Assembly (NCBI GenBank): GCA_028872645.1
Contig: JAPKDK010000009.1
Span: 1-27,156, forward strand
Length of the DNA stretch: 27,156 nucleotides
Direction of reading: 5' to 3'
Origin: Verrucomicrobiota bacterium
Lineage (GTDB): Bacteria; Verrucomicrobiota; Verrucomicrobiia; Limisphaerales; UBA1100
The notes under the pieces are model-generated. The model worked only from the letters and a program-made list of their open reading frames with translations. It was not told the origin of the DNA and did not search any database. Below, piece after piece: positions 8,186 through 15,210 of this stretch. A program made the position numbers and the translations under genes. Each line of letters opens with the position of its first letter. Position 1 is the stretch's first letter.

Positions 8186-8809
8186 TCAATCCAGCTGGCG
8201 CAGGGGTGGGGCTTTGGTGAACTCGATGGGGCGGAGGTAGATGGGTTCGATGGTTTCGCCAGGTTGGAAATCAGTGCGGCCCGCAGCGAGTTGGGCAAGG
8301 ATGGCGGCGTCCGGGAACAGGGGTTCGCAGGAGGGGAATCCAGCAGCATCGGGACCAAAGGCTTTCAGTTCGGCAGCGACGGTGAAGGTGATGATGTGGA
8401 GTGGGGTGGTTTGGGATTGGTTGTCTTCGGTGAGCTTCCAAGTGGTGTGGTAATACTCGTGGCGTTGGGCGTCGATTATGAAATGAATTTCTCCGCGTTG
8501 GCCGTTGGCGGCCGCGTTGGCAGCGAGGATTTCGGCGCTGGGGATGGGGAGAAGGTTGATATTGCGGGCGAGTTGCCAGCCTTGGGCGGTGGCGATGGCG
8601 GAACGGATGCCGGTGTAGCTGCCGGGGCCGATGCCGAGGGCGATAGTCTCGATGGCGGTGCGGTCAAGGTTAGCTTTTTTTAACGCTTCGTCGATGAGCG
8701 TCAGCGGCGGTTTTTTTACGTCGTTGGTTTCCACGCGCGCGAGCACGTCTTTGCCATCGGCGATGGCGACGCTGCGGCGGTTGCTGCTGAATTCAAGCGC
8801 TAGTATCAT
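8186..8809 (-). CDS. tsaB: tRNA threonylcarbamoyladenosine (t6A) biosynthesis protein TsaB
   Basis: This 207-residue protein begins MILALEFSSNRRSVAIADG, the ASKHA-fold phosphate-1 strand. It carries the TsaB hallmark IETIALGIGPGSYTGIRSAIATAQGWQ (about residues 58-84) and the GEIHFIIDAQRHEYY segment (the usual DARxxEVY). TsaB dimerises with TsaD to make t6A37 on ANN-decoding tRNAs. The start at 8809 overlaps the tsaE stop by one base (TAATG), which both fixes the start and implies translational coupling. The C-terminus PIYLRP is typical. Confidence 0.95.
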   Translation of the reverse strand: MILALEFSSNRRSVAIADGKDVLARVETNDVKKPPLTLIDEALKKANLDRTAIETIALGIGPGSYTGIRSAIATAQGWQLARNINLLPIPSAEILAANAAANGQRGEIHFIIDAQRHEYYHTTWKLTEDNQSQTTPLHIITFTVAAELKAFGPDAAGFPSCEPLFPDAAILAQLAAGRTDFQPGETIEPIYLRPIEFTKAPPLRQLD

Positions 8810-9231
8810 TATGCTCCATATTCGATGCGGCGTTCGGTTTCGCCGGTTTGGGTGATCGTGACGTGGCGGTAATACGTCGGGAGTGGGCCGGTCCAGCGGT
8901 TGACCCACTCGATGACGGTGATGCCTTCGGGCGAAAAATAGGGTTCCAATCCGGCGGTCAGAATTTGCTCGTCGTTTTCCAGTCGATAAAAATCGAGATG
9001 ATGCAGCGGCAGTTGGCTTTTACCGCATTCGTACTCGGACACGAGCGTGAACGTGGGTGAAGTGACGGGCTCGGTGATGCCGAGACCGCGGGCGATGCCT
9101 TTGACGAGTTGGGTTTTGCCCGCGCCTAGGTCTCCTTCAAGGCCGATGACCCAGCCGGGTTGGGCCTCCTCCGCCCACGATTCGCCGAGGGCGAGGGTTT
9201 CTTCAGGACTGTTGGAGATGATCGTAGCCAT
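8809..9231 (-). CDS. tsaE: t6A biosynthesis ATPase TsaE
   Basis: This 140-residue P-loop ATPase regulates the TsaBD complex. Motifs: SPEETLALGESWAEE at the N-terminus, Walker A GDLGAGKTQLVKGIARGLG (about residues 36-54), the conserved SPTFTLVSEY, the Walker B-like HHLDFYRL and the VIEWVNR block near the C-terminus. The ATG at 9231 lies 29 bases inside the 3' end of thiL; the frame is open far upstream but only as an antisense-like, low-complexity extension, so the short start is right by family length. It ends at the TAATG junction with tsaB. Confidence 0.95.
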   Translation of the reverse strand: MATIISNSPEETLALGESWAEEAQPGWVIGLEGDLGAGKTQLVKGIARGLGITEPVTSPTFTLVSEYECGKSQLPLHHLDFYRLENDEQILTAGLEPYFSPEGITVIEWVNRWTGPLPTYYRHVTITQTGETERRIEYGA

Positions 9232-10123
9232 GGAGTGTGAGGGTGCGCGCGCTTTTTTCATCGCGCAGAGTGATGCCGCGTGTGTTGGTGATCTTGCCGA
9301 TGCAATGGAGTGGGAGGTCGGGGAACCGCGTCTTCCAACCATCGAGCACGGCGACGGCGTCTTTGGGGGAAACAGTGAAAAGGAGTTCGTAATCTTCGCC
9401 ATCAGTGAGCGCGGCGAGGAGCGCGGTTTTGCCGGATGGATTTTCTTTGGCGGCGAGCTTGGCGGCGCGACTGATGGGGAGGGCGGGGGAACGCAGTTCC
9501 GCCCCGATATTTTCACTTAGCAAATGCTTCAAGTCGGTGGCGAGTCCATCGCTGAGATCGATCATGGCGTGGATGTCAAAGGCTTTCGCGAGCCACCGTG
9601 CTTCGGCCAAGCGCGGTTCGAAGGAGAGGTGATGTTCGGCCAATGAGCCGCCGAGTTCGCCGCTCACAAAAATGGCATCACCGGTTTGGCTGCCGGAACG
9701 CAGCGCCGGTTTTGCCACGGTGCCGAGCAGGGAAACGGAGAGCGTGAGTTTGGGCAGCGTGGTGACTTCGCCGCCGACGATATTCACGGCGTGTTCGGCG
9801 GCGAGTGATTTGAGGCCATCATAAATTTTCACCAAGTGCTCGGGGTCGTGGTTTTCGCAGCGGCCGAGTGTTACCAACGCATGAGTGGGAGTGCCGGCCA
9901 TGGCGGCGATGTCCGAGAGGGCGCGAGCGAGGGCTTTGCGGCCGATTTGTTCAGGAGGCGTGTCGCGTTCAAAATGGATGTCCTCGACGATGGCATCGGT
10001 TTTGAAAAGCAAAGTTTGGCCGCCCAGATTAAGCACCGCGCAATCATCACCCGTGCCAGTGAGCACGGACTCATCGGTGGGCAAGTCGGCTGTGAGTTTT
10101 GTGATGAGCTCGATTTCAGTCAT
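9203..10123 (-). CDS. thiL: Thiamine-monophosphate kinase
   Basis: This 306-residue enzyme phosphorylates thiamine monophosphate to the active cofactor thiamine diphosphate. The N-terminal AIR-synthase-like domain shows LTGTGDDCAVL, the Mg-binding TDAIVEDIHF and ALSDIAAMAGTP. VGGEVTTLPKLTLSVSLLG, then IDLSDGLATDL and the C-terminal DGEDYELLFTV follow, all diagnostic of ThiL. The start ATG (10123) shares the four-base ATGA overlap with the stop of the CPBP protease gene, and the 3' end overlaps tsaE by 29 bases, so thiL sits in the middle of a compact operon. Confidence 0.96.
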   Translation of the reverse strand: MTEIELITKLTADLPTDESVLTGTGDDCAVLNLGGQTLLFKTDAIVEDIHFERDTPPEQIGRKALARALSDIAAMAGTPTHALVTLGRCENHDPEHLVKIYDGLKSLAAEHAVNIVGGEVTTLPKLTLSVSLLGTVAKPALRSGSQTGDAIFVSGELGGSLAEHHLSFEPRLAEARWLAKAFDIHAMIDLSDGLATDLKHLLSENIGAELRSPALPISRAAKLAAKENPSGKTALLAALTDGEDYELLFTVSPKDAVAVLDGWKTRFPDLPLHCIGKITNTRGITLRDEKSARTLTLHGYDHLQQS

Positions 10124-11016
10124 CCGGCTTTCTCCGTGAAGATGGGGGCCAATTTGAGGAGAGAAAAATTGATGGCATTGAAGGTGGCATGCATCATCAT
10201 TGGCGCGATGATGGAGCCGGATTTTTCGTATACCCACGCGAGTGCAAAACCCATCACAAATAAGGGCAGCATTAGTGCAAGGGAACCATGTACAAGCGCA
10301 AACAGTGCGGCGCTGATGATCATCCCTGCGATCGGATAGCCGGTGTGTTTGATGGTATTGTATAAAATTCCGCGGAAGAGCAGTTCTTCTGCGATGGGCG
10401 CCATGATGACCACGCTGACCACTTGCAGCCCCACTTCCACAGGATGCTCGGTGGCCATCACCATTTGCACGGCTTCCTGCACCACCGGCTCGTGGCCTAA
10501 TTGCGCCAGCACGGTTTGCGAAATATAATGCAGCCCAAACGCTGGCAAAACAAACCCCATGCCAAACAACGCTGGGCCCAGCCACAGTTGAAACGCTGGT
10601 CGCCCAATTGGCCCAAAGGCGGCGCGCCAGTGGCTTTTGGTTTTACGTAGCAACAGAAACACCAGCGCCACCATACTGCATTGGAGGCACACGAGGTTGG
10701 TCAGCAGAATTCCGATGCGGTCGCGCAGTGTGCCGTGGAACTTCACGGTGATGGGGTCGCCTGCATTCGGCTCGAGGATGAGTTGGTTGCGGGCTTGTTC
10801 CCACCGGAATTTGCCTTTGCCGCCCGCTGCCTCGTAGGTGCCGCCTTCAAAAAAGGTGAGCGTGGTTTTGTTGCCGTCGATTTCAATCTGCTCTGGCCCG
10901 ATCGGCCCGTGCGGCATTAGCACGGCAAAGGCCAATTGTCCGAGCAATACCACGAGAATCCATGTCAGCAAAATTTGCAGCACGTCGGCGGGAGTCCATG
11001 GCACGCGGGGCGTCAC
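10120..11016 (-). CDS. CPBP-family (Abi/Rce1-like) intramembrane metalloprotease
   Basis: This 298-residue protein has an N-terminal membrane anchor (about residues 13-33) and a soluble beta-rich extracytoplasmic segment of about 60 residues. A multi-helix domain follows with the CPBP motifs: IAEELLFRGILYN (the EExxxR glutamates and arginine), ALFALVHGSLA (second-motif histidine) and MMMHATFNAIN (third-motif HxxxN). The family includes CAAX prenyl proteases and bacteriocin-immunity-type proteins; the substrate here is unknown. The start is GTG at 11016 with an AGGGTG seven bases upstream. It leads the operon with thiL, tsaE and tsaB, divergent from rph over an 86-base gap. Confidence 0.9.
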   Translation of the reverse strand: MTPRVPWTPADVLQILLTWILVVLLGQLAFAVLMPHGPIGPEQIEIDGNKTTLTFFEGGTYEAAGGKGKFRWEQARNQLILEPNAGDPITVKFHGTLRDRIGILLTNLVCLQCSMVALVFLLLRKTKSHWRAAFGPIGRPAFQLWLGPALFGMGFVLPAFGLHYISQTVLAQLGHEPVVQEAVQMVMATEHPVEVGLQVVSVVIMAPIAEELLFRGILYNTIKHTGYPIAGMIISAALFALVHGSLALMLPLFVMGFALAWVYEKSGSIIAPMMMHATFNAINFSLLKLAPIFTEKAG

Positions 11017-11065
11017 GGGCGCACCCTAGAAAACCCACGGCGCACTGACGAGAAAAAGGTTCGCA

Positions 11066-11094
11066 TTGCCCCCGCGCCGTCGCGTCACTATATT
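11066..11094 (+). promoter_or_regulatory. Promoter of rph (sigma-70 type), probably giving a leaderless or nearly leaderless mRNA
   Basis: TTGCCC (11066-11071) and TATATT (11089-11094) are spaced by 17 bases. The -35 matches the consensus at four of six positions and the -10 at five of six. The rph ATG is at 11103, only eight bases after the -10, so transcription would start at about the start codon. No Shine-Dalgarno is present. Confidence 0.65.
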
Positions 11095-11102
11095 CCGCGC
11101 CC

Positions 11103-11843
11103 ATGAGTGAAACTTACACCCGCCACGACGGCCGCGCGCACGATGAGCTGCGGTCCATTCGATTTCAAAACCACATTGCCCCGCACGCCACGGGCTCCAC
11201 GCTCATTGAGTGGGGCGACACCCGCGTAATTTGCGGCGTGAGCATTGAGGAAAGCGTCCCGCGCTGGATGCAGTCGCAAGGCGTGGAAGGCGGCTGGATC
11301 ACCGCCGAATACTCGATGCTGCCCTACTCCACGCTGGGCCGCAAACGCCGCGACATTAACAAAGGCAAACTCGACGGCCGCTCCACGGAAATCCAACGCC
11401 TCATCGGTCGTTCATTGCGCGCCGCCATCGATCTCAAAAAACTTGGATCGCGCACCATTTGGATTGATTGCGACGTGCTCCAAGCCGACGGCGGCACACG
11501 CACCGCCGCCATCACCGGCAGCTTTGTGGCGCTCAGTTTGGCCATCAACAAACTCGTGAACGAAGGCGTCATTTTGGAATACCCCATCCCCCATCCAGTC
11601 GCTGCCGTGAGCGTGGGCGTGGTGGAAGGTCAACCCATGCTCGACCTGTGCTATGTGGAAGACGCCGCCGCCGAGGTGGATATGAACCTCGTGATGACTG
11701 GCGCCGGCGAATACATCGAAGTGCAGGGCAGTGGCGAAGAAGCCACCTTCAGCGCCGACCAATTGACCGCATTGCTCGCCCACGGAAAAAAGGGCGTGGA
11801 TGAATTGGTGCAACTCCAAAAAGCCGCCATCGATGCAGCCTGA
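11103..11843 (+). CDS. rph: Ribonuclease PH
   Basis: This 246-residue phosphorolytic 3' exoribonuclease trims tRNA 3' ends. It begins YTRHDGRAHDELRSI (the usual RxDGRxxDELRpv), then TLIEWGDTRVICGVSIEES, GWITAEYSMLPYST, RSTEIQRLIGRSLRAAID, IWIDCDVLQADGGTRTAAI (phosphate and substrate site) and LDLCYVEDAAAEVDMNLVMT. All core motifs and the usual length are intact. It is the first gene of a plus-strand pair with prmA (13 bases between them). A commonly seen rdgB/HAM1 partner is not next to it. Confidence 0.97.
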   Translation: MSETYTRHDGRAHDELRSIRFQNHIAPHATGSTLIEWGDTRVICGVSIEESVPRWMQSQGVEGGWITAEYSMLPYSTLGRKRRDINKGKLDGRSTEIQRLIGRSLRAAIDLKKLGSRTIWIDCDVLQADGGTRTAAITGSFVALSLAINKLVNEGVILEYPIPHPVAAVSVGVVEGQPMLDLCYVEDAAAEVDMNLVMTGAGEYIEVQGSGEEATFSADQLTALLAHGKKGVDELVQLQKAAIDAA

Positions 11844-11855
11844 AATTACCGCTTG

Positions 11856-12752
11856 ATGAAAACCGCCTTCCGGCAGGTCACACTCGCCACCACGCTCGAA
11901 GCCGAGGCCGCGGTGGGGGAATTGTTGCACGCGGTGTTCGGCATCGCGCCCTCGGTGTTCACCCATCCCGAACTGCGCGTGCCGGTGGTGTCAGTTTATT
12001 TGGATGAGAAAAAATCCGTCACCCCCGCCCAACGCCAAGCCGTAGCCGAAGGAATGGAGTGGATCGCAGAATGCGGCCTGACGATTGGTGATTGGAAACT
12101 GGAAGTGAAACGCCTCCGCCGCGAGGATTGGGTGGATTCGTGGAAGCGCCATTTCCAACCCATCCGCATTGGTGAAAAATTATTGGTGCGCCCCAGTTGG
12201 CGCAAAGACCCAGTCGCGCCCGGGCAGGCCGTGGTGGTGCTCGATCCCGGCCTCAGCTTCGGCACTGGCCAACACGCGACCACAAAATTTTGCCTGCGCC
12301 AACTCGTCGCCCAACGTCTCAGCAGAAAGCAGAGTTTGCTTGATGTGGGCACCGGCAGCGGCATCCTTGCCATCGCTGGTGTGAAGCTCGGCTATCGGCC
12401 GGTGAAGGCCATTGATTTTGATTCAGAAGCCGTCCGCGTGGCGCGCGCCAATGCAAAGCGCAATCGCGTGACGGCTCACCTCGAACTCAAATTGGGCGAC
12501 GTCACGAAACTCTCTTACCGCGCGCGGGTGAAATATGACGTGGTGTGCGCCAATTTATTTTATGATTTGCTGATCGCCAACGCGCATCAGCTGATCGCGC
12601 GCGTAAAACCTGAAGGCGTGTTGGTGCTGGCGGGCATTTTGGAAACGCAATTTGCCGAAGTGCGGGCTGCGGTGGAGGGGCAGGGGATGGTGCTCAAAAA
12701 AACGACCCGCCAAGGCGAGTGGCAATCGGGGACGTTTATTCACGCGGCCTGA
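11856..12752 (+). CDS. prmA: Ribosomal protein L11 methyltransferase (PrmA-like)
   Basis: This 298-residue SAM-dependent methyltransferase has the PrmA two-domain layout: an N-terminal L11-binding alpha/beta domain with the REDWVDSWKRHFQPIRIGEKL block (typical EDWxxxWKxxFxP), the conserved LDPGLSFGTGQHATTKFCL (family DPGxAFGTGxHxTT), SAM motif I LLDVGTGSGILAIAGVKLG, motif II VKAIDFDSEAVRVARANAKRN, and the NxxY-like catalytic block CANLFYDLL. It trimethylates L11 in other bacteria. I start at the ATG at 11856; a TTG three bases earlier is also in frame. The 3' end overlaps the convergent fur-like gene by 13 bases. Confidence 0.94.
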   Translation: MKTAFRQVTLATTLEAEAAVGELLHAVFGIAPSVFTHPELRVPVVSVYLDEKKSVTPAQRQAVAEGMEWIAECGLTIGDWKLEVKRLRREDWVDSWKRHFQPIRIGEKLLVRPSWRKDPVAPGQAVVVLDPGLSFGTGQHATTKFCLRQLVAQRLSRKQSLLDVGTGSGILAIAGVKLGYRPVKAIDFDSEAVRVARANAKRNRVTAHLELKLGDVTKLSYRARVKYDVVCANLFYDLLIANAHQLIARVKPEGVLVLAGILETQFAEVRAAVEGQGMVLKKTTRQGEWQSGTFIHAA

Positions 12753-13180
12753 CAATCCGGACACAGGCCGAAAAATTCCAACCGATGGGAGACGCTGGCG
12801 AAACCGTGCTGGTTTGCAATGCGTTGCTCGAGGTTTCCGGAAAAGCATTCGCCGATTTCCACCACGGTGCTGCATTCGCGGCAAACGAGGTGATGATGAT
12901 GCCCATCGTCGTTTTGGCCGAGCAGTTCAAAGCGCGCGGTGCCATCGCCAAAATCGAAGCGCTTCACCATCGCCATCTCTTCGAGCAAACGCAGCGAACG
13001 ATAAACCGTGGCGAGATCGCAATCGAGTTGCTCGTGGATTTGGCGCGCGGTGAGCGGATGCTCCTCGCGGCGTAGCACTTCCAAAATCAACTGACGCGGC
13101 CCGGTGATTCGTTGCGCGTGTTGACGGAGACGCGCGGTAAGCTCGGTGAGGTTTTGCCGGGGATGGGTGTGGGCGGCCAT
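12740..13180 (-). CDS. Fur-family metalloregulator, probably Zur
   Basis: This 146-residue regulator has a winged-helix DNA-binding domain with GPRQLILEVLRREEHPLTA and the recognition helix CDLATVYRSLRLLEEM (about residues 54-69). The metal-binding dimerisation domain has HHHHLVCREC (His94-97, Cys100, Cys103) and a C-terminal CPDC (Cys140, Cys143). The two CxxC pairs form the structural zinc site of Fur/Zur/PerR proteins. The start overlaps the stop of the ZIP transporter gene by one base (TGATG), so both are one translation-coupled unit. The linkage to a zinc-type ZIP importer, and a Zur-like palindrome ahead of the pair, make Zur the likeliest subtype. Fur, PerR or Mur cannot be ruled out by sequence. 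Confidence 0.9.
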   Translation of the reverse strand: MAAHTHPRQNLTELTARLRQHAQRITGPRQLILEVLRREEHPLTARQIHEQLDCDLATVYRSLRLLEEMAMVKRFDFGDGTARFELLGQNDDGHHHHLVCRECSTVVEIGECFSGNLEQRIANQHGFASVSHRLEFFGLCPDCQAA

Positions 13181-13887
13181 CAGTGGGCGTGGGAATGGAG
13201 TGGCAGCAAAACACCAAGGGCGGCGATGCCGGCGCCGAGCGCAATGGCGGCGCCTTTTTGCAAATTGTAATGATGATCCTCACTACTCTCGAAGAGGATC
13301 GTGGTGGCGACGTGCATAAAAATGCCGATCACCACCGCGAGCAGTTGCGGTGCGTACGATGCCAAAGCGGGCAGTGAACCGATGGCCGCGCCGATGGGCG
13401 CCATCACGCCGAAAATGAGGAGGCAAAAATAAGCGCGGCTTTTGGCCTTGCCGTTGTGGAGCAACATACTGAAGAGAACGATGCTGACAGGGAACTTGTG
13501 AATGGCGATAGCGGCGAGCAGTTGGGAGCCGTGGGCGTGGCCGAGCGGCATCGCTTCGAGGAACGCGTGCAAACACAAGCCGGCCATCACAGCGATGGGG
13601 GCGCTGCCGTGATGATGGTGCGAATGGCCGTGCTCAATGCCGCCGGAAAAATTATCGAGCACCACTTGTAGAAAAAATCCGACCAGAATAAACGCGCCCA
13701 AAGAAAGGGCGGCATTGCCGGTTTTCCCTGAGAACACTTCGGGCAATAAATGCAAACAAGTGAGGGCCATCAAATATGCGCCGGTGAAGGCGGTGACGAG
13801 TTTTACACGGCGAGGCTCGCCGAGCTTGAGCTTGAGTACGGCGACCATTCCGGCGAGCACGGAGAGAATGAGAAGGGCATAAATCAT
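13180..13887 (-). CDS. ZIP-family divalent metal transporter (probable zinc importer)
   Basis: This 235-residue protein has about seven or eight membrane segments. The metal-translocation helices are visible: LCLHAFLEAMPLG (family HxxxEGxxxG, with A for G) and AIAIHKFPVSIVLF (family HExPxE-like, with K for E). Between helices 3 and 4 lies a histidine-rich metal-binding loop (HGHSHHHHGS, about residues 86-95), and the C-terminus ends HSHAH. ZIP proteins import Zn2+ and sometimes Fe2+ or Mn2+. It is coupled to the Fur/Zur-like gene. A 17-bp palindromic operator candidate lies only 10 bases upstream of its ATG, suggesting metal-dependent repression. Confidence 0.9.
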   Translation of the reverse strand: MIYALLILSVLAGMVAVLKLKLGEPRRVKLVTAFTGAYLMALTCLHLLPEVFSGKTGNAALSLGAFILVGFFLQVVLDNFSGGIEHGHSHHHHGSAPIAVMAGLCLHAFLEAMPLGHAHGSQLLAAIAIHKFPVSIVLFSMLLHNGKAKSRAYFCLLIFGVMAPIGAAIGSLPALASYAPQLLAVVIGIFMHVATTILFESSEDHHYNLQKGAAIALGAGIAALGVLLPLHSHAH

Positions 13888-13897
13888 AATCGTCTAC

Positions 13898-13914
13898 TTG
13901 CAAATGATTTGCAA
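13898..13914. promoter_or_regulatory. Perfect 17-bp palindrome, candidate Zur/Fur box for the ZIP-fur operon
   Basis: TTGCAAAT-G-ATTTGCAA is a perfect 8-1-8 palindrome ending 10 bases before the ZIP start codon (minus strand). Its core TGCAAATGATTTGCA has the 7-1-7 layout of Fur-family operators and closely resembles the actinobacterial Zur box as I remember it (TGAAAAT-N-ATTTTCA form). Its position over the expected promoter or transcription start fits repression. Confidence 0.65.
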
Positions 13915-13925
13915 TAAGGGGGCAT

Positions 13926-13951
13926 AAAAAAAGGCCCATTGGCACAGGGCC
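13926..13951 (-). terminator. Rho-independent terminator of the dksA-rpmG-rpsR operon
   Basis: On the minus strand, GGCCC (13951-13947), a nine-base loop, and GGGCC (13937-13933) form an all-GC stem followed by seven T (13932-13926). It lies seven bases beyond the rpsR stop and separates that operon from the ZIP gene. Confidence 0.75.
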
Positions 13952-13952
13952 G

Positions 13953-13967
13953 ATGAAATTATTTCAT
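13953..13967. promoter_or_regulatory. Second 7-1-7 palindrome overlapping the rpsR stop codon
   Basis: ATGAAAT-T-ATTTCAT is a perfect 15-bp palindrome covering the last codons and stop of rpsR. It has the same 7-1-7 geometry as Fur-family operators and lies 66 bases upstream of the ZIP start. It may be a second regulator site or simply a coincidence of the coding end. Confidence 0.3.
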
Positions 13968-14204
13968 CAACAACATTTGCCGCGCGCGCTTGATGGAACG
14001 GGTGAGGCGGCGTTGATAGGGCGCGGGCAGGCCGGTGTATTTGCGTGGCAGAATGCGGCCCTGGTCAGTGACGTATTTGCGAAGCAACTCGACGTTTTTG
14101 GGATCGAGGTCGACGAGGTTGAGATCCACCTCGGGTTTAGGGCGGGGCGTGCGACGTTCGTTGCTGTCGCCGCGCTTGTCGGATTTGTTGTTTTTACGTG
14201 GCAT
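13959..14204 (-). CDS. rpsR: 30S ribosomal protein S18 (cysteine-free form)
   Basis: This 81-residue protein has the S18 core LVDLDPKNVELLRKYVTDQG, RILPRKYTGLPAPYQRRLTR and SIKRARQMLLM, which covers almost all the conserved C-terminal part. The N-terminus is basic and acidic (MPRKNNKSDKRGD) and contains no cysteine, so this is the non-zinc-binding form. S18 binds S6 in the platform of the small subunit. It is usually found next to rpsF and rplI; here it instead follows rpmG, four bases downstream, and ends just before a terminator. Confidence 0.96.
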   Translation of the reverse strand: MPRKNNKSDKRGDSNERRTPRPKPEVDLNLVDLDPKNVELLRKYVTDQGRILPRKYTGLPAPYQRRLTRSIKRARQMLLMK

Positions 14205-14208
14205 AAAA

Positions 14209-14376
14209 TTATTTAATTTCGCGGTGCACAGTGTGACGCCGCAGATGGGGGTTGTATTTCTTTTTTTCCACTCGCTCGGTTTGGATTTTTTTGTTGCGGG
14301 TGGACATGTAGCGGGAGACCGGCTTGCCTTCAGCCTTGGCCTCGGTGCATTCGAGGGTGATGATTTCGCGTGCCAT
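14209..14376 (-). CDS. rpmG: 50S ribosomal protein L33 (non-zinc form)
   Basis: This 55-residue protein reads MAREIITLECTEAKAEGKPV, then SRYMSTRNKKIQTERVEKKK and YNPHLRRHTVHREIK. The STRNKK and KYNPxLRRHxxxxE blocks are diagnostic of L33. Only one cysteine (Cys10) is present, so the four-cysteine zinc ribbon of the C+ form is absent. It starts three bases after the dksA-like gene and ends four bases before rpsR, in one operon. Confidence 0.95.
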   Translation of the reverse strand: MAREIITLECTEAKAEGKPVSRYMSTRNKKIQTERVEKKKYNPHLRRHTVHREIK

Positions 14377-14379
14377 AAT

Positions 14380-15081
14380 TTATTTTTTTGATTTCGCCGC
14401 TTTGGTAGATTTTGCGGGCTCGGGTTGGGAACCCACTTCGTCGGGGACAGTGATGGAGTTGGTGCCGGCGCCGTCGATGGTGCCGAGACTGCCAAGTTTG
14501 CGTTGGCGCACGGCGCCTTTTTTTTCCAGTTGCGCCTGAGAGTCGACAGTGTAGCGGGCCCACGGGATAGCGTTGAGACGACCCTTGGGAATGACTTTGC
14601 CGGAGATTTCGCAGGTGCCGAAAGTTTTGCGTTCGATGCGCTTGAGGGCTTCTTCGATTTCGTAGACGGCATCCTGATCATAAGAGAGGAGACTCAACGC
14701 TGAGTCGCGGTCAAAATTATCCGTGCCGGAGTCGGCCATGTGCATGGAGTAACCGGACATTTCCTCGGCGGATTCTTTTTTGATGTCGCCCATTTGGTGC
14801 AGCAGATGATCGCGGAGATCCATCAGGACATCATAATATTTTTTCCACTCGGTTTTAATTTTAACGCCGTCCATTGGGCGGTAAGTGGAGGAGGATTGCT
14901 TGGGCGCAGGTTTGAAGCCAAGGATTGCGGCGGCATTGGCGACCGGGGCTTTGTGGCCCTTTCTATTCGCGGCCTTTTTGGGCGCCACTTTAGTGGCCGT
15001 TTTCTTGGCGGCAGACTTTGGCGCGGCCTTTTTTACGGCTTTAGTGGCCGTTTTCTTGGATGGCTTTTTCTTTGCGCTCAT
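14380..15081 (-). CDS. TraR/DksA-like protein with degenerate zinc finger and Lys/Ala-rich N-terminal tail
   Basis: This 233-residue protein has two clear parts. Residues 1-45 or so are a Lys/Ala-rich, histone-H1-like tail. From about residue 75 it resembles DksA: a coiled-coil region (KTEWKKYYDVLMDLRDHLLH, then DRDSALSLLSYDQDAVYEIEEALKRIE), then the finger region FGTCEISGKVIPKGRLNAIPWARYTVDSQ. In DksA the finger is CxxC...CxxC; here it reads CxxS...TxxS, so three of the four zinc ligands are gone while the surrounding GKxIPxxRLxAxPWAR motif is intact. DksA proteins bind RNA polymerase through the secondary channel. The C-terminus has a further tail rich in S, T and K. The start is ATG at 15081 (MSAKKKPSKK). 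It leads the rpmG-rpsR operon. Confidence 0.85.
   Translation of the reverse strand: MSAKKKPSKKTATKAVKKAAPKSAAKKTATKVAPKKAANRKGHKAPVANAAAILGFKPAPKQSSSTYRPMDGVKIKTEWKKYYDVLMDLRDHLLHQMGDIKKESAEEMSGYSMHMADSGTDNFDRDSALSLLSYDQDAVYEIEEALKRIERKTFGTCEISGKVIPKGRLNAIPWARYTVDSQAQLEKKGAVRQRKLGSLGTIDGAGTNSITVPDEVGSQPEPAKSTKAAKSKK
14988..15059 (-). repeat. Intragenic direct repeat in the dksA-like Lys/Ala tail
   Basis: A 21-base segment is repeated exactly at 14988-15008 and 15039-15059 (51 bases apart). Each copy encodes KKTATK within the low-complexity tail. Such repeats can expand or contract by slippage, and the tail length may vary between strains. Confidence 0.8.
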
Positions 15082-15183
15082 CTTTCGGTGTCTATTTTTA
15101 CGGAATTTTCCCAAAAGGGGTTGGGGAAGATACCAAACACGGCCCAGATTTCCACCAAAAAGTGTTCTTTTTTCTGATTAGCA

Positions 15184-15210
15184 AAAAAGCCTGAAAAATC
15201 AGCCTTTTTC
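15184..15210 (-). terminator. Terminator of folE2 (hairpin containing the stop codon)
   Basis: On the minus strand AAAAAG, a G mismatch and CTGA pair across a TTTT loop with TCAG, a G and CTTTTTT. The A-rich and T-rich flanks make it look bidirectional. The folE2 stop TGA lies inside the stem. It would separate folE2 from the dksA-like operon downstream. Confidence 0.6.

Noticed and set aside
7332..8240. 302-codon plus-strand open frame opposite alr
   Set aside because: The minus strand encodes a full alanine racemase with all motifs; the plus frame has no recognisable features or start context.
13959..14376. C-minus S18 and L33 as evidence, by themselves, of zinc adaptation
   Set aside because: Cysteine-poor forms are standard in many bacteria, including E. 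coli. They count only in combination with FolE2, the degenerate DksA and the ZIP/Zur pair.
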